NCBI GenBank assembly: GCA_035304085.1
Contig: DATGQT010000132.1
Location: 1 to 45,537, forward strand
Origin: DATGQT01 sp035304085
Lineage (GTDB): Bacteria > Bacteroidota > Rhodothermia > Rhodothermales > Rubricoccaceae
Length of the DNA: 45,537 nt
Direction: 5' to 3'
Shown here: in pieces, positions 7,877 through 14,847 of the stretch
Layout of the letters: every line of letters starts with the position of its first letter
Position numbering within the stretch: position 1 is the stretch's first letter
Program-made: the position numbers and the translations under genes
Notes under the pieces: model-generated
Databases searched by the model: none
Seen by the model: only the letters and a program-made list of their open reading frames with translations
Told to the model about the DNA's origin: nothing

Positions 7877-9085
7877 ATGAGCACGAACGCTGGAGTCGTC
7901 AGTTCTCCCCCTGGACAGGGGGAGTCCCCGAAGGGGGAGGGGGTGGAATCGGTACGCTTCCTCAGCCCCGAATCGACCACCCCCAGCCCCTACCCGCAAG
8001 CGGGACCTCCGGCCTGTTCAGGAGGGGAGCTTCCGCGCGCCCGCGCTCTTTCCCCCTCTCTCCCTTTCCCCCTTTCCCCCTTTCTCCTCCTCGCCCTCCT
8101 CCTGGCCGCCGGCGGCGCTGCCGCCCAGCCCGTCCGCGTCATCTTCGACACCGACCTCGGGCCGGACGCCGACGACGCGGGCGCGCTGGCCCTCCTCCAC
8201 GCGCTGGCCGACCGCGGCGAGGCCGAGATCCTCGGCGTGGCGTGCGGCACGAAGAGCCCCTGGTGCGCCCCCGCCGCCGACGCCATCAACACGTACTACG
8301 GGCGCGGTGACCTCCCCGTCGGCACGAACAAGGGGGAGGGGCCGATGGGCGGCAGCGACGAGTGGTACGGCGACTCCTTCAACGGCTACGTCGCCGGCCG
8401 CTTCCCGAACGACACCCGCCACGCCGAGTACGCCGAGGACGCCGTCGCGATGTACCGCCGCCTCCTGGCCGCGGCGCCGGATACGAGCGTGACCGTCGTC
8501 GTCGTGGGCTCGATGTCGAACCCGGCCCACCTGCTCACCTCGCCGCCCGACAGCCTCAGCCCGCTCTCCGGGCGCGACCTCGTAGAACGGAAGGTGCGCC
8601 TGCTCTCGGTGATGGGCGGGGCCTACCCCGAAGGCAGCGAGTCCAACTTCACCGTGGACGCCGCGGCCACGCGCGCCCTCGTGGACGGCTGGCCGACGCC
8701 CATCGTCTTCAGCGGGTTCGAGATCGGGGAGGACCTCCTGACGGGGGCGCGGCTCTGGGAGACGCCCGAGGACAACCCCGTCCGCGCGTCCTACCACTTC
8801 TGGGACCTCTTCTTCGCCCGCCAGTTCACGCCCGAGTTCGACCCCGAGACGGGCATCTGGCCCCACTCCAGCTTCGACCAGACCGCCGTCCTCGTCGCCG
8901 TCCGCGGCCTCCGCGACTACTGGGACGCCGTGACGACCGGTCACAACGCCATCAACGAGGACGGCACGAACGCGTGGCGGGACGCCCCCGACCGCGACCA
9001 CGCCTACCTCGTCGAGAAGACGCCGCGCGAGGAGCTCGCCCGGATCCTCGACGACCTCATGGCGGCCCCGCCGGCCCGGGACTGA
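7877..9085 (+). CDS. Nucleoside hydrolase-like protein, exported; N-terminus encoded by a repeat element
   Basis: Up to 402 residues. The conserved part starts near residue 88 with VIFDTDLGPDADDAGALALL, the Ca-binding Asp motif of the inosine-uridine nucleoside N-ribohydrolase fold, and later has an NAIN segment near the C-terminus. It should hydrolyse ribonucleosides or a similar N- or C-glycoside to free sugar. A hydrophobic stretch PFLLLALLLAAGGAAAQ directly before the core is a signal peptide, so it acts outside the cytoplasm. The ATG at 7877, 2 bases after malK, adds about 55 residues translated from repeat DNA (7901-8036). A GTG in frame near 7943 is an alternative, so the start is unsure. 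The paralogue follows 11 bases downstream. Confidence 0.85.
   Translation: MSTNAGVVSSPPGQGESPKGEGVESVRFLSPESTTPSPYPQAGPPACSGGELPRARALSPSLPFPLSPFLLLALLLAAGGAAAQPVRVIFDTDLGPDADDAGALALLHALADRGEAEILGVACGTKSPWCAPAADAINTYYGRGDLPVGTNKGEGPMGGSDEWYGDSFNGYVAGRFPNDTRHAEYAEDAVAMYRRLLAAAPDTSVTVVVVGSMSNPAHLLTSPPDSLSPLSGRDLVERKVRLLSVMGGAYPEGSESNFTVDAAATRALVDGWPTPIVFSGFEIGEDLLTGARLWETPEDNPVRASYHFWDLFFARQFTPEFDPETGIWPHSSFDQTAVLVAVRGLRDYWDAVTTGHNAINEDGTNAWRDAPDRDHAYLVEKTPREELARILDDLMAAPPARD
7901..8085 (+). repeat. Compound hairpin element plus 8-base-period array inside the nucleoside hydrolase 5' end
   Basis: The first part has nested palindromes: ctccccct at 7905-7912 pairs with agggggag at 7917-7924 (loop ggac), and gggggtgg at 7939-7946 pairs with ccaccccc at 7977-7984. 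From 8046 to 8085 there are five 8-base units, of which ccctttcc occurs twice in succession. The whole stretch is read in frame by the ORF starting at 7877. Confidence 0.8.
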
Positions 9086-9096
9086 CGACGGAGCCC

Positions 9097-10083
9097 ATGC
9101 ACGCGCCCCCCCGCCCCGTCCCCGTCGTCCTCGACACCGACATGGGCAACGACGTGGACGACGCGCTCGCGCTGGCGATGCTCCACGCCTTCGAGAGCCG
9201 CGGCGAGGCCCGCCTCCTCGCCGTCACCGTCACGAAGGACAACCCGTGGGCGGCCCCGTACGTGGACCTCGTCAACACGTTCTACGGGCGGCCTCACATT
9301 CCCATCGGCGTGGTACGGGGCGGGAAGGCGCCGCACGACGCCGACATGATCCGCGTCCCGGCCACTCGCACGCGCGACGACGGATCGCTCGTCTACCCCC
9401 ACGCCCTCACCGACGGTGCACGGGCGCCCGAGGCGACGGGTGTGCTCCGCCGCGGGCTGGCCGACGCCGAGGACGCGTCCGTCGTCGTCGTCCAGATCGG
9501 GTTCAGCACCAACCTCGCCCGCCTCCTCGACACGCCGCCGGACGAGGCCAGCCCGCTCGACGGCCGGCAGCTCGTCGCGCGGAAGGTGCGGCTGCTCTCG
9601 GTGATGGCCGGTAACTTCGCCGCCGGCAACGGCAACTTCCCGGGCGACACCCGGCCCGAGTACAACGTGGAGACGGACCTCCCCGCCGCGCAGAAGGTGT
9701 TTTCCGAGTGGCCCTCGCCCGTCGTCGCGAGCGGGTTCGAGGTGGGCGTCTCGATGCCGTTCCCGGCCCACGCCGTCACGCACCACATGGCCTACGTCGA
9801 GGACCACCCCGTCGCCGAGGCGTACCGGCTGTACCTCCCGATGCCCTACAACCGCCCGACGTGGGACCTCACGTCGGTCCTCTACGCCGCGCGCCCGGAC
9901 GAGGGCTACTTCGGCCTCTCCTTCCCCGGCACGATCCGCGTCCGCGACGACGGGACGACCTGGCTCGACCCGCACCCCGGCGGCCGTCACCGCTTCCTCA
10001 CCGTGGACGACACCCAGCGGGCGCGCGCGCTCGAAGCGATGGTCGCCCTCGCCACCCAGCCCCCCGGTTTCAGTAGACAGTAG
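9097..10083 (+). CDS. Nucleoside hydrolase-like protein, cytoplasmic
   Basis: A 328-residue relative of the preceding gene with no signal peptide. The Ca-binding motif DTDMGNDVDDALAL begins at residue 13, and ARKVRLLSVMAG parallels ERKVRLLSVMGG of the upstream paralogue, so the pair looks like an old duplication. Expected role: N-glycosidic cleavage of nucleosides to base and ribose inside the cell. The ATG at 9097 lies 11 bases after the previous stop, giving a probable operon. The stop codon and last residues fall in a heptamer array that bridges to the ribose-type binding protein gene. Substrate specificity cannot be read from the sequence; some relatives in this fold act on other ribosides. 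Confidence 0.87.
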   Translation: MHAPPRPVPVVLDTDMGNDVDDALALAMLHAFESRGEARLLAVTVTKDNPWAAPYVDLVNTFYGRPHIPIGVVRGGKAPHDADMIRVPATRTRDDGSLVYPHALTDGARAPEATGVLRRGLADAEDASVVVVQIGFSTNLARLLDTPPDEASPLDGRQLVARKVRLLSVMAGNFAAGNGNFPGDTRPEYNVETDLPAAQKVFSEWPSPVVASGFEVGVSMPFPAHAVTHHMAYVEDHPVAEAYRLYLPMPYNRPTWDLTSVLYAARPDEGYFGLSFPGTIRVRDDGTTWLDPHPGGRHRFLTVDDTQRARALEAMVALATQPPGFSRQ

Positions 10084-10181
10084 GCAGTGGACGGTGGACG
10101 GCGGGGGCCTCGCTCCGCCGCTGCTGCCGGCCTCACAGCCTCCGTCCACGAAACAACGGACCACTGACCACGGACGACCCC
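10071..10181 (+). repeat. Heptamer array pair between nucleoside hydrolase and RbsB-like genes
   Basis: The left arm, 10071-10101, is a strict 7-base series beginning cagtaga, cagtagg and drifting to cggtgga; it contains the upstream stop codon. The right arm, 10154-10181, is four 7-base units including ccactga and ccacgga. Complementary pieces are gtggacgg (10094-10101) with ccgtccac (10142-10149), and cagtgg (10085-10090) with ccactg (10161-10166). It ends 6 bases before the next ATG. Confidence 0.88.
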
Positions 10182-10187
10182 ACCACG

Positions 10188-11144
10188 ATGCTGCGCACGC
10201 TGACCCTGCTCTCCAGCCTCCTCCTCCTCGGCGCCTGCGGCGGCGGGGATGAGACGGCCTCGACCGGCGGCGACGCGCCCGACGAGCGGCCCGTCATCGC
10301 CCTCGTCATGAAGTCGCTGGCCAACGAGTTCTTCGTGACCATGCGCGAGGGGGCCGAGGCCCACCACGCGGCGCACGACGGCGAGTACGACCTCGTCGTC
10401 AACGGCACCCGCAACGAGAGCGAGCTCAGCCAGCAGGTGGCCCTCGTCGAGCAGATGATCAGCGCCGGCGTGGACGCCGTCGTCATCGCCCCGGCCGACT
10501 CCCGCGCGCTCGTGCCCGTGCTCGCGCGGGCGCAGCGGGCCGGCGTCGTCGTCGTCAACATCGACAACAAGCTCGACGACGAGACGCTGCGGCAGGCCGG
10601 CATCGCCGTCCCGTTCGTGGGGCCGGACAACCGCGCCGGCGCGCGGATGGTGGGCGAGGTCCTCGCGCGCCACCTCCAGCCCGGCGACGCCGTGGCGATC
10701 CTGGAGGGGGTGCCGACGGCGTTCAACGCGCAGCAGCGGCGGCTCGGGTTCGAGGACGCCATGAATGCGGCCGGGATGCGCGTCGTGGCGGTGCAGAGCG
10801 GGCAGTGGGAGCAGGCCGTCGGCAACACCGTCGCCACAGGCATCCTCAACGCGCACCCCGACCTCCGGGGCATCCTCGCCTCCAACGACCAGATGGCCCT
10901 CGGCGCGGCGACGGCCATCCGGCAGGCGGGCCGCGAGGGGGAGGTGCTCATCGCCGGGTTCGACAACATCCCCGCCGCGCAGGCGATGGTCCGCGACGGC
11001 CGCATCCTCGCCACGGCCGACCAGCACGCCGACCAGCTCGCCGTCTACGGGATCGAGTACGCGCTCCAGCTCCTCCGCGGCGGCGAGACCCCGCAGGACC
11101 GCCAGACGCCCGTCGACCTCGTCACGGCCGACAGCCTCCGGTAG
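10188..11144 (+). CDS. rbsB: Ribose/sugar ABC transporter substrate-binding lipoprotein
   Basis: A 318-residue periplasmic binding protein of the RbsB (peripla_BP_4) type. It has a lipoprotein signal with lipobox LLGAC and lipidated Cys17, then a start typical of the family (IALVMKSLANEFFVTMREGAE). Later blocks match ribose/galactose binders: ISAGVDAVVIAPADS, VGPDNRAGARMVGE, ILASNDQMALGA and IAGFDN. It delivers a monosaccharide to the RbsAC-type permease encoded next; the stop is 3 bases from the ATPase start, so they are co-transcribed. The two nucleoside hydrolases just upstream suggest ribose or a nucleoside as ligand, which is inference. The gene symbol is given at family level. Confidence 0.92.
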   Translation: MLRTLTLLSSLLLLGACGGGDETASTGGDAPDERPVIALVMKSLANEFFVTMREGAEAHHAAHDGEYDLVVNGTRNESELSQQVALVEQMISAGVDAVVIAPADSRALVPVLARAQRAGVVVVNIDNKLDDETLRQAGIAVPFVGPDNRAGARMVGEVLARHLQPGDAVAILEGVPTAFNAQQRRLGFEDAMNAAGMRVVAVQSGQWEQAVGNTVATGILNAHPDLRGILASNDQMALGAATAIRQAGREGEVLIAGFDNIPAAQAMVRDGRILATADQHADQLAVYGIEYALQLLRGGETPQDRQTPVDLVTADSLR

Positions 11145-11147
11145 CCC

Positions 11148-12722
11148 ATGGCGGACGGGGCGCCTCTCCTCCAGGTCCGCGGCCTCGGCAAGCGCTACGC
11201 CGCCCCCGTCCTCACCGGCGTGGACCTCGACCTGCGGCCGGGGGAGGTCCACGCCCTCGTGGGCGCCAACGGGGCGGGGAAGACGACGCTCGCCCGCATC
11301 GTCTGCGGCCTGACGGCGCCGGACGGCGGGGCGATGACGCTCGGCGGGGCGCCCTACGCGCCGCGCTCGAAAGCCGAGGCCGAGCGGGCCGGCGTGCAGG
11401 TGGTGATGCAGGAGCTGAACCTCGTCGGCACGCTCACCGTCGGCGAGAACCTGTTCCTCGGGCGGCTCCCGCGCCGGTTCGGGTTCGTGGACTACGCGCG
11501 GCTCCGCCGGAGGGCGGCCGAGGCGTTGGCGGCCGTCGGGCTGGAGGCCGTCGACCCGGAGACGCCGGTGGCCCGCCTCGGCGTCGGTCAGCAGCAGCTC
11601 GTCGAGATCGCCGCCGCGCTCGCGCGCCCCTGCCGCGTCCTCGTCCTCGACGAGCCGACGGCGGCGCTGACCGACCCCGAGATCGCCCTCCTCTTCCGGC
11701 ACGTCCGCCGGCTCACGGCGGAGGGCGTGGGGGTCGTCTACGTCAGCCACCGGATGGACGAGATCCGTCGGATCGCCGACCGCGTGACCGTCCTCCGCGA
11801 CGGCCGCGTCGTCGAGACGGCGCCCGCGGCGGCGCTGTCGCTCGACCGGATCGTCCGCCTCATGGTCGGCCGCGCGGTCGTGGACGAGCACGGCCTCGGC
11901 GAGCGGGAGATCGGGCCGGTGGCGCTGCGCGTTGAGGGGCTGCGGCGGGGCGCGGCCGTGCGCGGCGTGGGCTTCGAGGTGCGGAAGGGCGAGATCCTCG
12001 GCGTCGCCGGCCTCGTCGGTTCCGGCCGGACGGAGCTGCTGCGTGCCGTCTTCGGCGCCGACCCGCCCGAGGCCGGGCGGGTGCTCGTGGACGGGCGGCC
12101 CGTCGCGATCCGCTCGCCGCGCGACGCCGTGCGCGCCGGGATCGGGATGATCCCCGAGGACCGGAAGCAGCACGGCCTCCTGCTCCCGAGGCCCGTCCGC
12201 CTCAACGCCACCCTCGCCCGGCTGGAGGCGGTGACGCGGCCCCGCGGCTGGGTCGCCCCGGCGCGCGAGCGCGACGTGGCGGAGCGCGTCGCCGGGCAGG
12301 TGGCCGTCCACGCGGCGGGCGTCGAGCAGCCCGCGGCCGAGCTGAGCGGGGGGAACCAGCAGAAGGTCGTCCTCGCCCGCTGGCTCCTCCGCGACCCCGA
12401 CGTGCTGCTGCTCGACGAGCCCACGCGCGGGATCGACGTGGGCGCGAAGGCGACGGTGTACCGGCTGCTCGGGGAGCTGGCCGCGCGCGGGAAGGCGCTC
12501 GTCGTGGTCTCCAGCGAGCTGCGCGAGCTGATGGCCGTCTGCGACCGGATCGCCGTGATGAGCGCCGGCCGCCTCGTCGCCACCTTCGAACGCGGCGAAT
12601 GGACCGAGGACGCCATCCTCGCCGCCGCCATCAGCGGTTACCTCGACCGGGATGGCGCTGCTGCGGAGGGGCCCCTTTCCCATGAAAGCGGGGAGCCGCG
12701 CACCATCCATTCTCTCGACTGA
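11148..12722 (+). CDS. rbsA: Sugar ABC transporter ATPase, tandem-domain RbsA/MglA type
   Basis: A 524-residue fusion of two ABC ATPase domains, standard for ribose-class importers. Domain 1 has Walker A GANGAGKTT (about 39-47), a degenerate signature LGVGQQQL and Walker B VLVLDEPTAALTD. Domain 2 has the usual altered P-loop GSGRTEL, with Arg in place of Lys, an intact signature LSGGNQQKV and LLLDEPTRGIDVG. This asymmetry is normal for RbsA. The protein acts at the cytoplasmic face of the membrane with the permease encoded downstream. The end of the frame runs up to an inverted-repeat element that separates it from the permease gene. Confidence 0.95.
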   Translation: MADGAPLLQVRGLGKRYAAPVLTGVDLDLRPGEVHALVGANGAGKTTLARIVCGLTAPDGGAMTLGGAPYAPRSKAEAERAGVQVVMQELNLVGTLTVGENLFLGRLPRRFGFVDYARLRRRAAEALAAVGLEAVDPETPVARLGVGQQQLVEIAAALARPCRVLVLDEPTAALTDPEIALLFRHVRRLTAEGVGVVYVSHRMDEIRRIADRVTVLRDGRVVETAPAAALSLDRIVRLMVGRAVVDEHGLGEREIGPVALRVEGLRRGAAVRGVGFEVRKGEILGVAGLVGSGRTELLRAVFGADPPEAGRVLVDGRPVAIRSPRDAVRAGIGMIPEDRKQHGLLLPRPVRLNATLARLEAVTRPRGWVAPARERDVAERVAGQVAVHAAGVEQPAAELSGGNQQKVVLARWLLRDPDVLLLDEPTRGIDVGAKATVYRLLGELAARGKALVVVSSELRELMAVCDRIAVMSAGRLVATFERGEWTEDAILAAAISGYLDRDGAAAEGPLSHESGEPRTIHSLD

Positions 12723-12736
12723 TCTATCACCCTGCC

Positions 12737-12849
12737 TGTCACCCTGACGAGCAGAGCGAGGGAGGATCTAGCTCCGGAAAGACGGTGGCCTGTTCCAGCT
12801 ATCGGCGTCTCGGAAGCAGATCCTTCGCCACGCTCTGGATGACGTGACA
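12737..12849 (+). repeat. Long inverted repeat of the tgtcaccctga...ggatct type between rbsA and rbsC
   Basis: The left arm (12737-12769) starts tgtcaccctgacg and ends gaggatct. The right arm (12818-12849) starts agatccttcg and ends gatgacgtgaca, an imperfect reverse complement. The type resembles the widespread intergenic TGTCATCCTGAGCGAAG...GGATCT hairpins I know from several phyla. The only usable start of the following permease (GTG at 12844) lies inside the right arm. Confidence 0.85.
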
Positions 12850-13863
12850 AGAAAGACCTCCGCCTTGCGCCCTTCCCTGGATCCTTCCGAAACCCTTTCC
12901 CGGCCGCGCCCTCGCCGGGCCTGGGCCGAGTACCTCGGCCTCCTCGGCGTCCTCGCCGTTCTCGTGGTGTTGTTCGGGCTGCTGAGCGAGCACTTCCTCT
13001 CGCGCGTCACCTTCACCACGCTCGCCAACCAGGTCCCGGCGCTGACGGTGATCGCCGTCGGGATGACGTTCGTGCTGATCGTCGGGGGGATCGACCTCTC
13101 GGTGGGGTCGGTGATGGCGCTGTGCGCTGCGGTGCTCGGCGTGGCGGTGGTGGACGGGGGGATGGGGCTCCTCCCGGCCGTGCTGCTCGGGCTGGCGGTC
13201 GGCCTCGGCGTGGGGCTCGTCAACGGGCTCGTGACGGTGCGCTGGGCGATCCCGTCGTTCATCGTGACGCTGGGTACGCTGGAGGTGGCGCGCGGCGCGG
13301 CCTACCTCGTCACCGACTCGCGCGCGCTCTTCGTGGGCTCCGCCGTCGCCGGGCTGGGGGCGCCGCTTCCGGGCGTCGGCCTCTCGCCCGCGTTCTTCCT
13401 CGCCCTCGCCGTCGTGATCACCGGGCAGGTGGTGCTGGCGCGGACGGTGTTCGGCCGGTACGCCGTCGCCATCGGGACCAACGAGGAGGCCGTGCGCCTC
13501 TCCGGCATCGACCCGCGCCCGACGCAGGTGGCCGTGTTCGCGCTGGCCGGTTTGCTCTCCGGCCTCGGCGGGGTCTTCCACGTGGCCTACCTCGAGACGG
13601 CCGACCCCAACGCCGGGATCGGGCTCGAGCTCTCGGCCATCGCCGCCGTCGTGATCGGGGGGACGAGCCTGCTGGGCGGGCGCGGCTCCGTCGTCAACTC
13701 GTTCCTGGGCGTCCTCATCATCGCCGTGCTCCAGGCCGGCCTCGCCCAGCTCGGCGCCTCGGAGCCGACGAAGCGGGTGGTGACGGGCGCCGTCATCGTG
13801 CTCGCCGTCGTCGCCGACGCCTACCGTCACCACTTCACCCGTCGCCGGGCGAATGGGAATTAG
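12844..13863 (+). CDS. rbsC: Sugar ABC transporter permease, RbsC type
   Basis: A 339-residue inner-membrane permease of the branched-chain amino acid/ribose class. It has about eight to ten hydrophobic helices; the conserved block GGIDLSVGSVMAL near residue 81 and the coupling segment SGLLSGLGGVFH near 235 are diagnostic for RbsC/XylH/AraH relatives. The frame has no ATG before the first helix. GTG at 12844 is the plausible start and lies in the right arm of a repeat element, without a Shine-Dalgarno sequence. The first 30 residues are polar and partly repeat-encoded. It completes a binding protein-ATPase-permease set. Its stop overlaps the stop of the convergent activase gene by a few bases. 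Confidence 0.93.
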   Translation: MTRKTSALRPSLDPSETLSRPRPRRAWAEYLGLLGVLAVLVVLFGLLSEHFLSRVTFTTLANQVPALTVIAVGMTFVLIVGGIDLSVGSVMALCAAVLGVAVVDGGMGLLPAVLLGLAVGLGVGLVNGLVTVRWAIPSFIVTLGTLEVARGAAYLVTDSRALFVGSAVAGLGAPLPGVGLSPAFFLALAVVITGQVVLARTVFGRYAVAIGTNEEAVRLSGIDPRPTQVAVFALAGLLSGLGGVFHVAYLETADPNAGIGLELSAIAAVVIGGTSLLGGRGSVVNSFLGVLIIAVLQAGLAQLGASEPTKRVVTGAVIVLAVVADAYRHHFTRRRANGN

Positions 13864-14762
13864 CTCACGACGGCCCGCGTGCAGCCGAGGGTGTGGAGCC
13901 GGTCCAGCCAGCCGGCGACGACGGCGTCGTCCGCGCTCGGCACGCCGGGCAGCGGGTAGTCCTGCCCGATCCGCGCGGCCTTGCCGCGCCCGAGGTCGTG
14001 GTACGGCATGACCTCGACGCCCTCCAGGCGTGGGTAGCGCGCGGCGAGGGCGGCGATGCCTTCGAGGTGCTCGGGCGTGTCGTTGACGCCCGGCACGAGC
14101 GGGCAGCGGAGGACGATCCGCGCGCCCCGGTGGTAGAGGTCGTCGAGGTTGGCGAGGATGCGCGCGTTCGAGACGCCGGTGAGGCGGCGGTGGACCGCCG
14201 GGTCGGTCGCCTTGTAGTCGTAGAGGAAGAGGTCCGTGACCTCGGCGGCGGCGGCGATCCAGCGGGGGGCGACGGCGCCGCTGGTGTCGAGGCAGGTGTG
14301 GAGGCCGTGCGCCTTCGCGGCGTGGAGGAGGGCGAGGGCGAAGGAGGGCTGGGCCAGCGGCTCGCCGCCCGAGAGGGTGAGGCCGCCACCGGAGCGGCGG
14401 TAGTACGCCTCGTCGCGCAGCACCTCGGCCATCACCTCGTCCACCGTCACCTCCCGCCCGATGACCGTGAGGGCGCCGTGCGGGCACGCCGTCGTGAGCG
14501 TGCCCGTCGCGGCGCCGGGCGCGAAGTGGGCCGCGGCGGGCTGGAGGTCGAGCGCCCCGACGCCGCGCTCTCGCGCATCGACGCAGGCGGCGCAGGAGCA
14601 GCGGCGCTCCGCGTCGAAGGCGAGCTGCGGCGCGAACGCCTGCGACTCCGGGTTGTGGCACCACAGGCACCGGAGCGGGCAGCCCTTCAGGAAGACGGTC
14701 GTCCGGATGCCCGGACCGTCGTGGAGCGCGAAGCGCTGGATGTCGAAGACGAGGCCGGTCAT
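13860..14762 (-). CDS. Glycyl radical enzyme activase (radical SAM, PflA-like)
   Basis: A 300-residue radical SAM protein that should install the glycyl radical on the adjacent enzyme. The radical SAM cluster motif is CxxxCxxC at C28, C32 and C35 (GCPLRCLWCHN), followed by GGEPLAQ for SAM binding. Between them, four more cysteines, C55, C57, C60 and C93, could bind one auxiliary iron-sulphur cluster. Many non-PFL activases have a larger insert with two such clusters, so this one is reduced. The N-terminal DIQRFALHDGPGIRT is typical of the family. It lies downstream of the glycyl radical enzyme on the same strand, separated only by an 8-base-period array, so the two are likely co-expressed. 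Confidence 0.93.
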   Translation of the reverse strand: MTGLVFDIQRFALHDGPGIRTTVFLKGCPLRCLWCHNPESQAFAPQLAFDAERRCSCAACVDARERGVGALDLQPAAAHFAPGAATGTLTTACPHGALTVIGREVTVDEVMAEVLRDEAYYRRSGGGLTLSGGEPLAQPSFALALLHAAKAHGLHTCLDTSGAVAPRWIAAAAEVTDLFLYDYKATDPAVHRRLTGVSNARILANLDDLYHRGARIVLRCPLVPGVNDTPEHLEGIAALAARYPRLEGVEVMPYHDLGRGKAARIGQDYPLPGVPSADDAVVAGWLDRLHTLGCTRAVVS

Positions 14763-14766
14763 GTGG

Positions 14767-14847
14767 GGTCGGAAGGTCTGAAGGTCGGAGGGTCGGAAGG
14801 CCAGCCGGGGATGACCTTCGACCTTCCGACTTTCCAGCCTTCGACGG
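14767..14847 (-). repeat. 8-base-period array pair between glycyl radical enzyme and activase genes
   Basis: On the plus strand, 14767-14798 is four 8-base units (ggtcggaa first and fourth), and 14817-14847 is a complementary set (ttccgact, ttccagcc). Read in the direction of the genes, the G-rich arm comes first, directly after the upstream stop, and the C-rich arm ends 4 bases before the activase ATG. Confidence 0.88.

Noticed and set aside
4739..9085. A very long plus-strand open frame running out of frame through the amylase and MalK genes.
   Set aside because: It is Arg/Pro-rich frame-shadow over well-supported genes; only its last part, from 7877, is the nucleoside hydrolase.
10071..10101. 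The heptamer arrays as CRISPR repeats.
   Set aside because: Units are contiguous with no spacers, are degenerate, and no cas genes are present.
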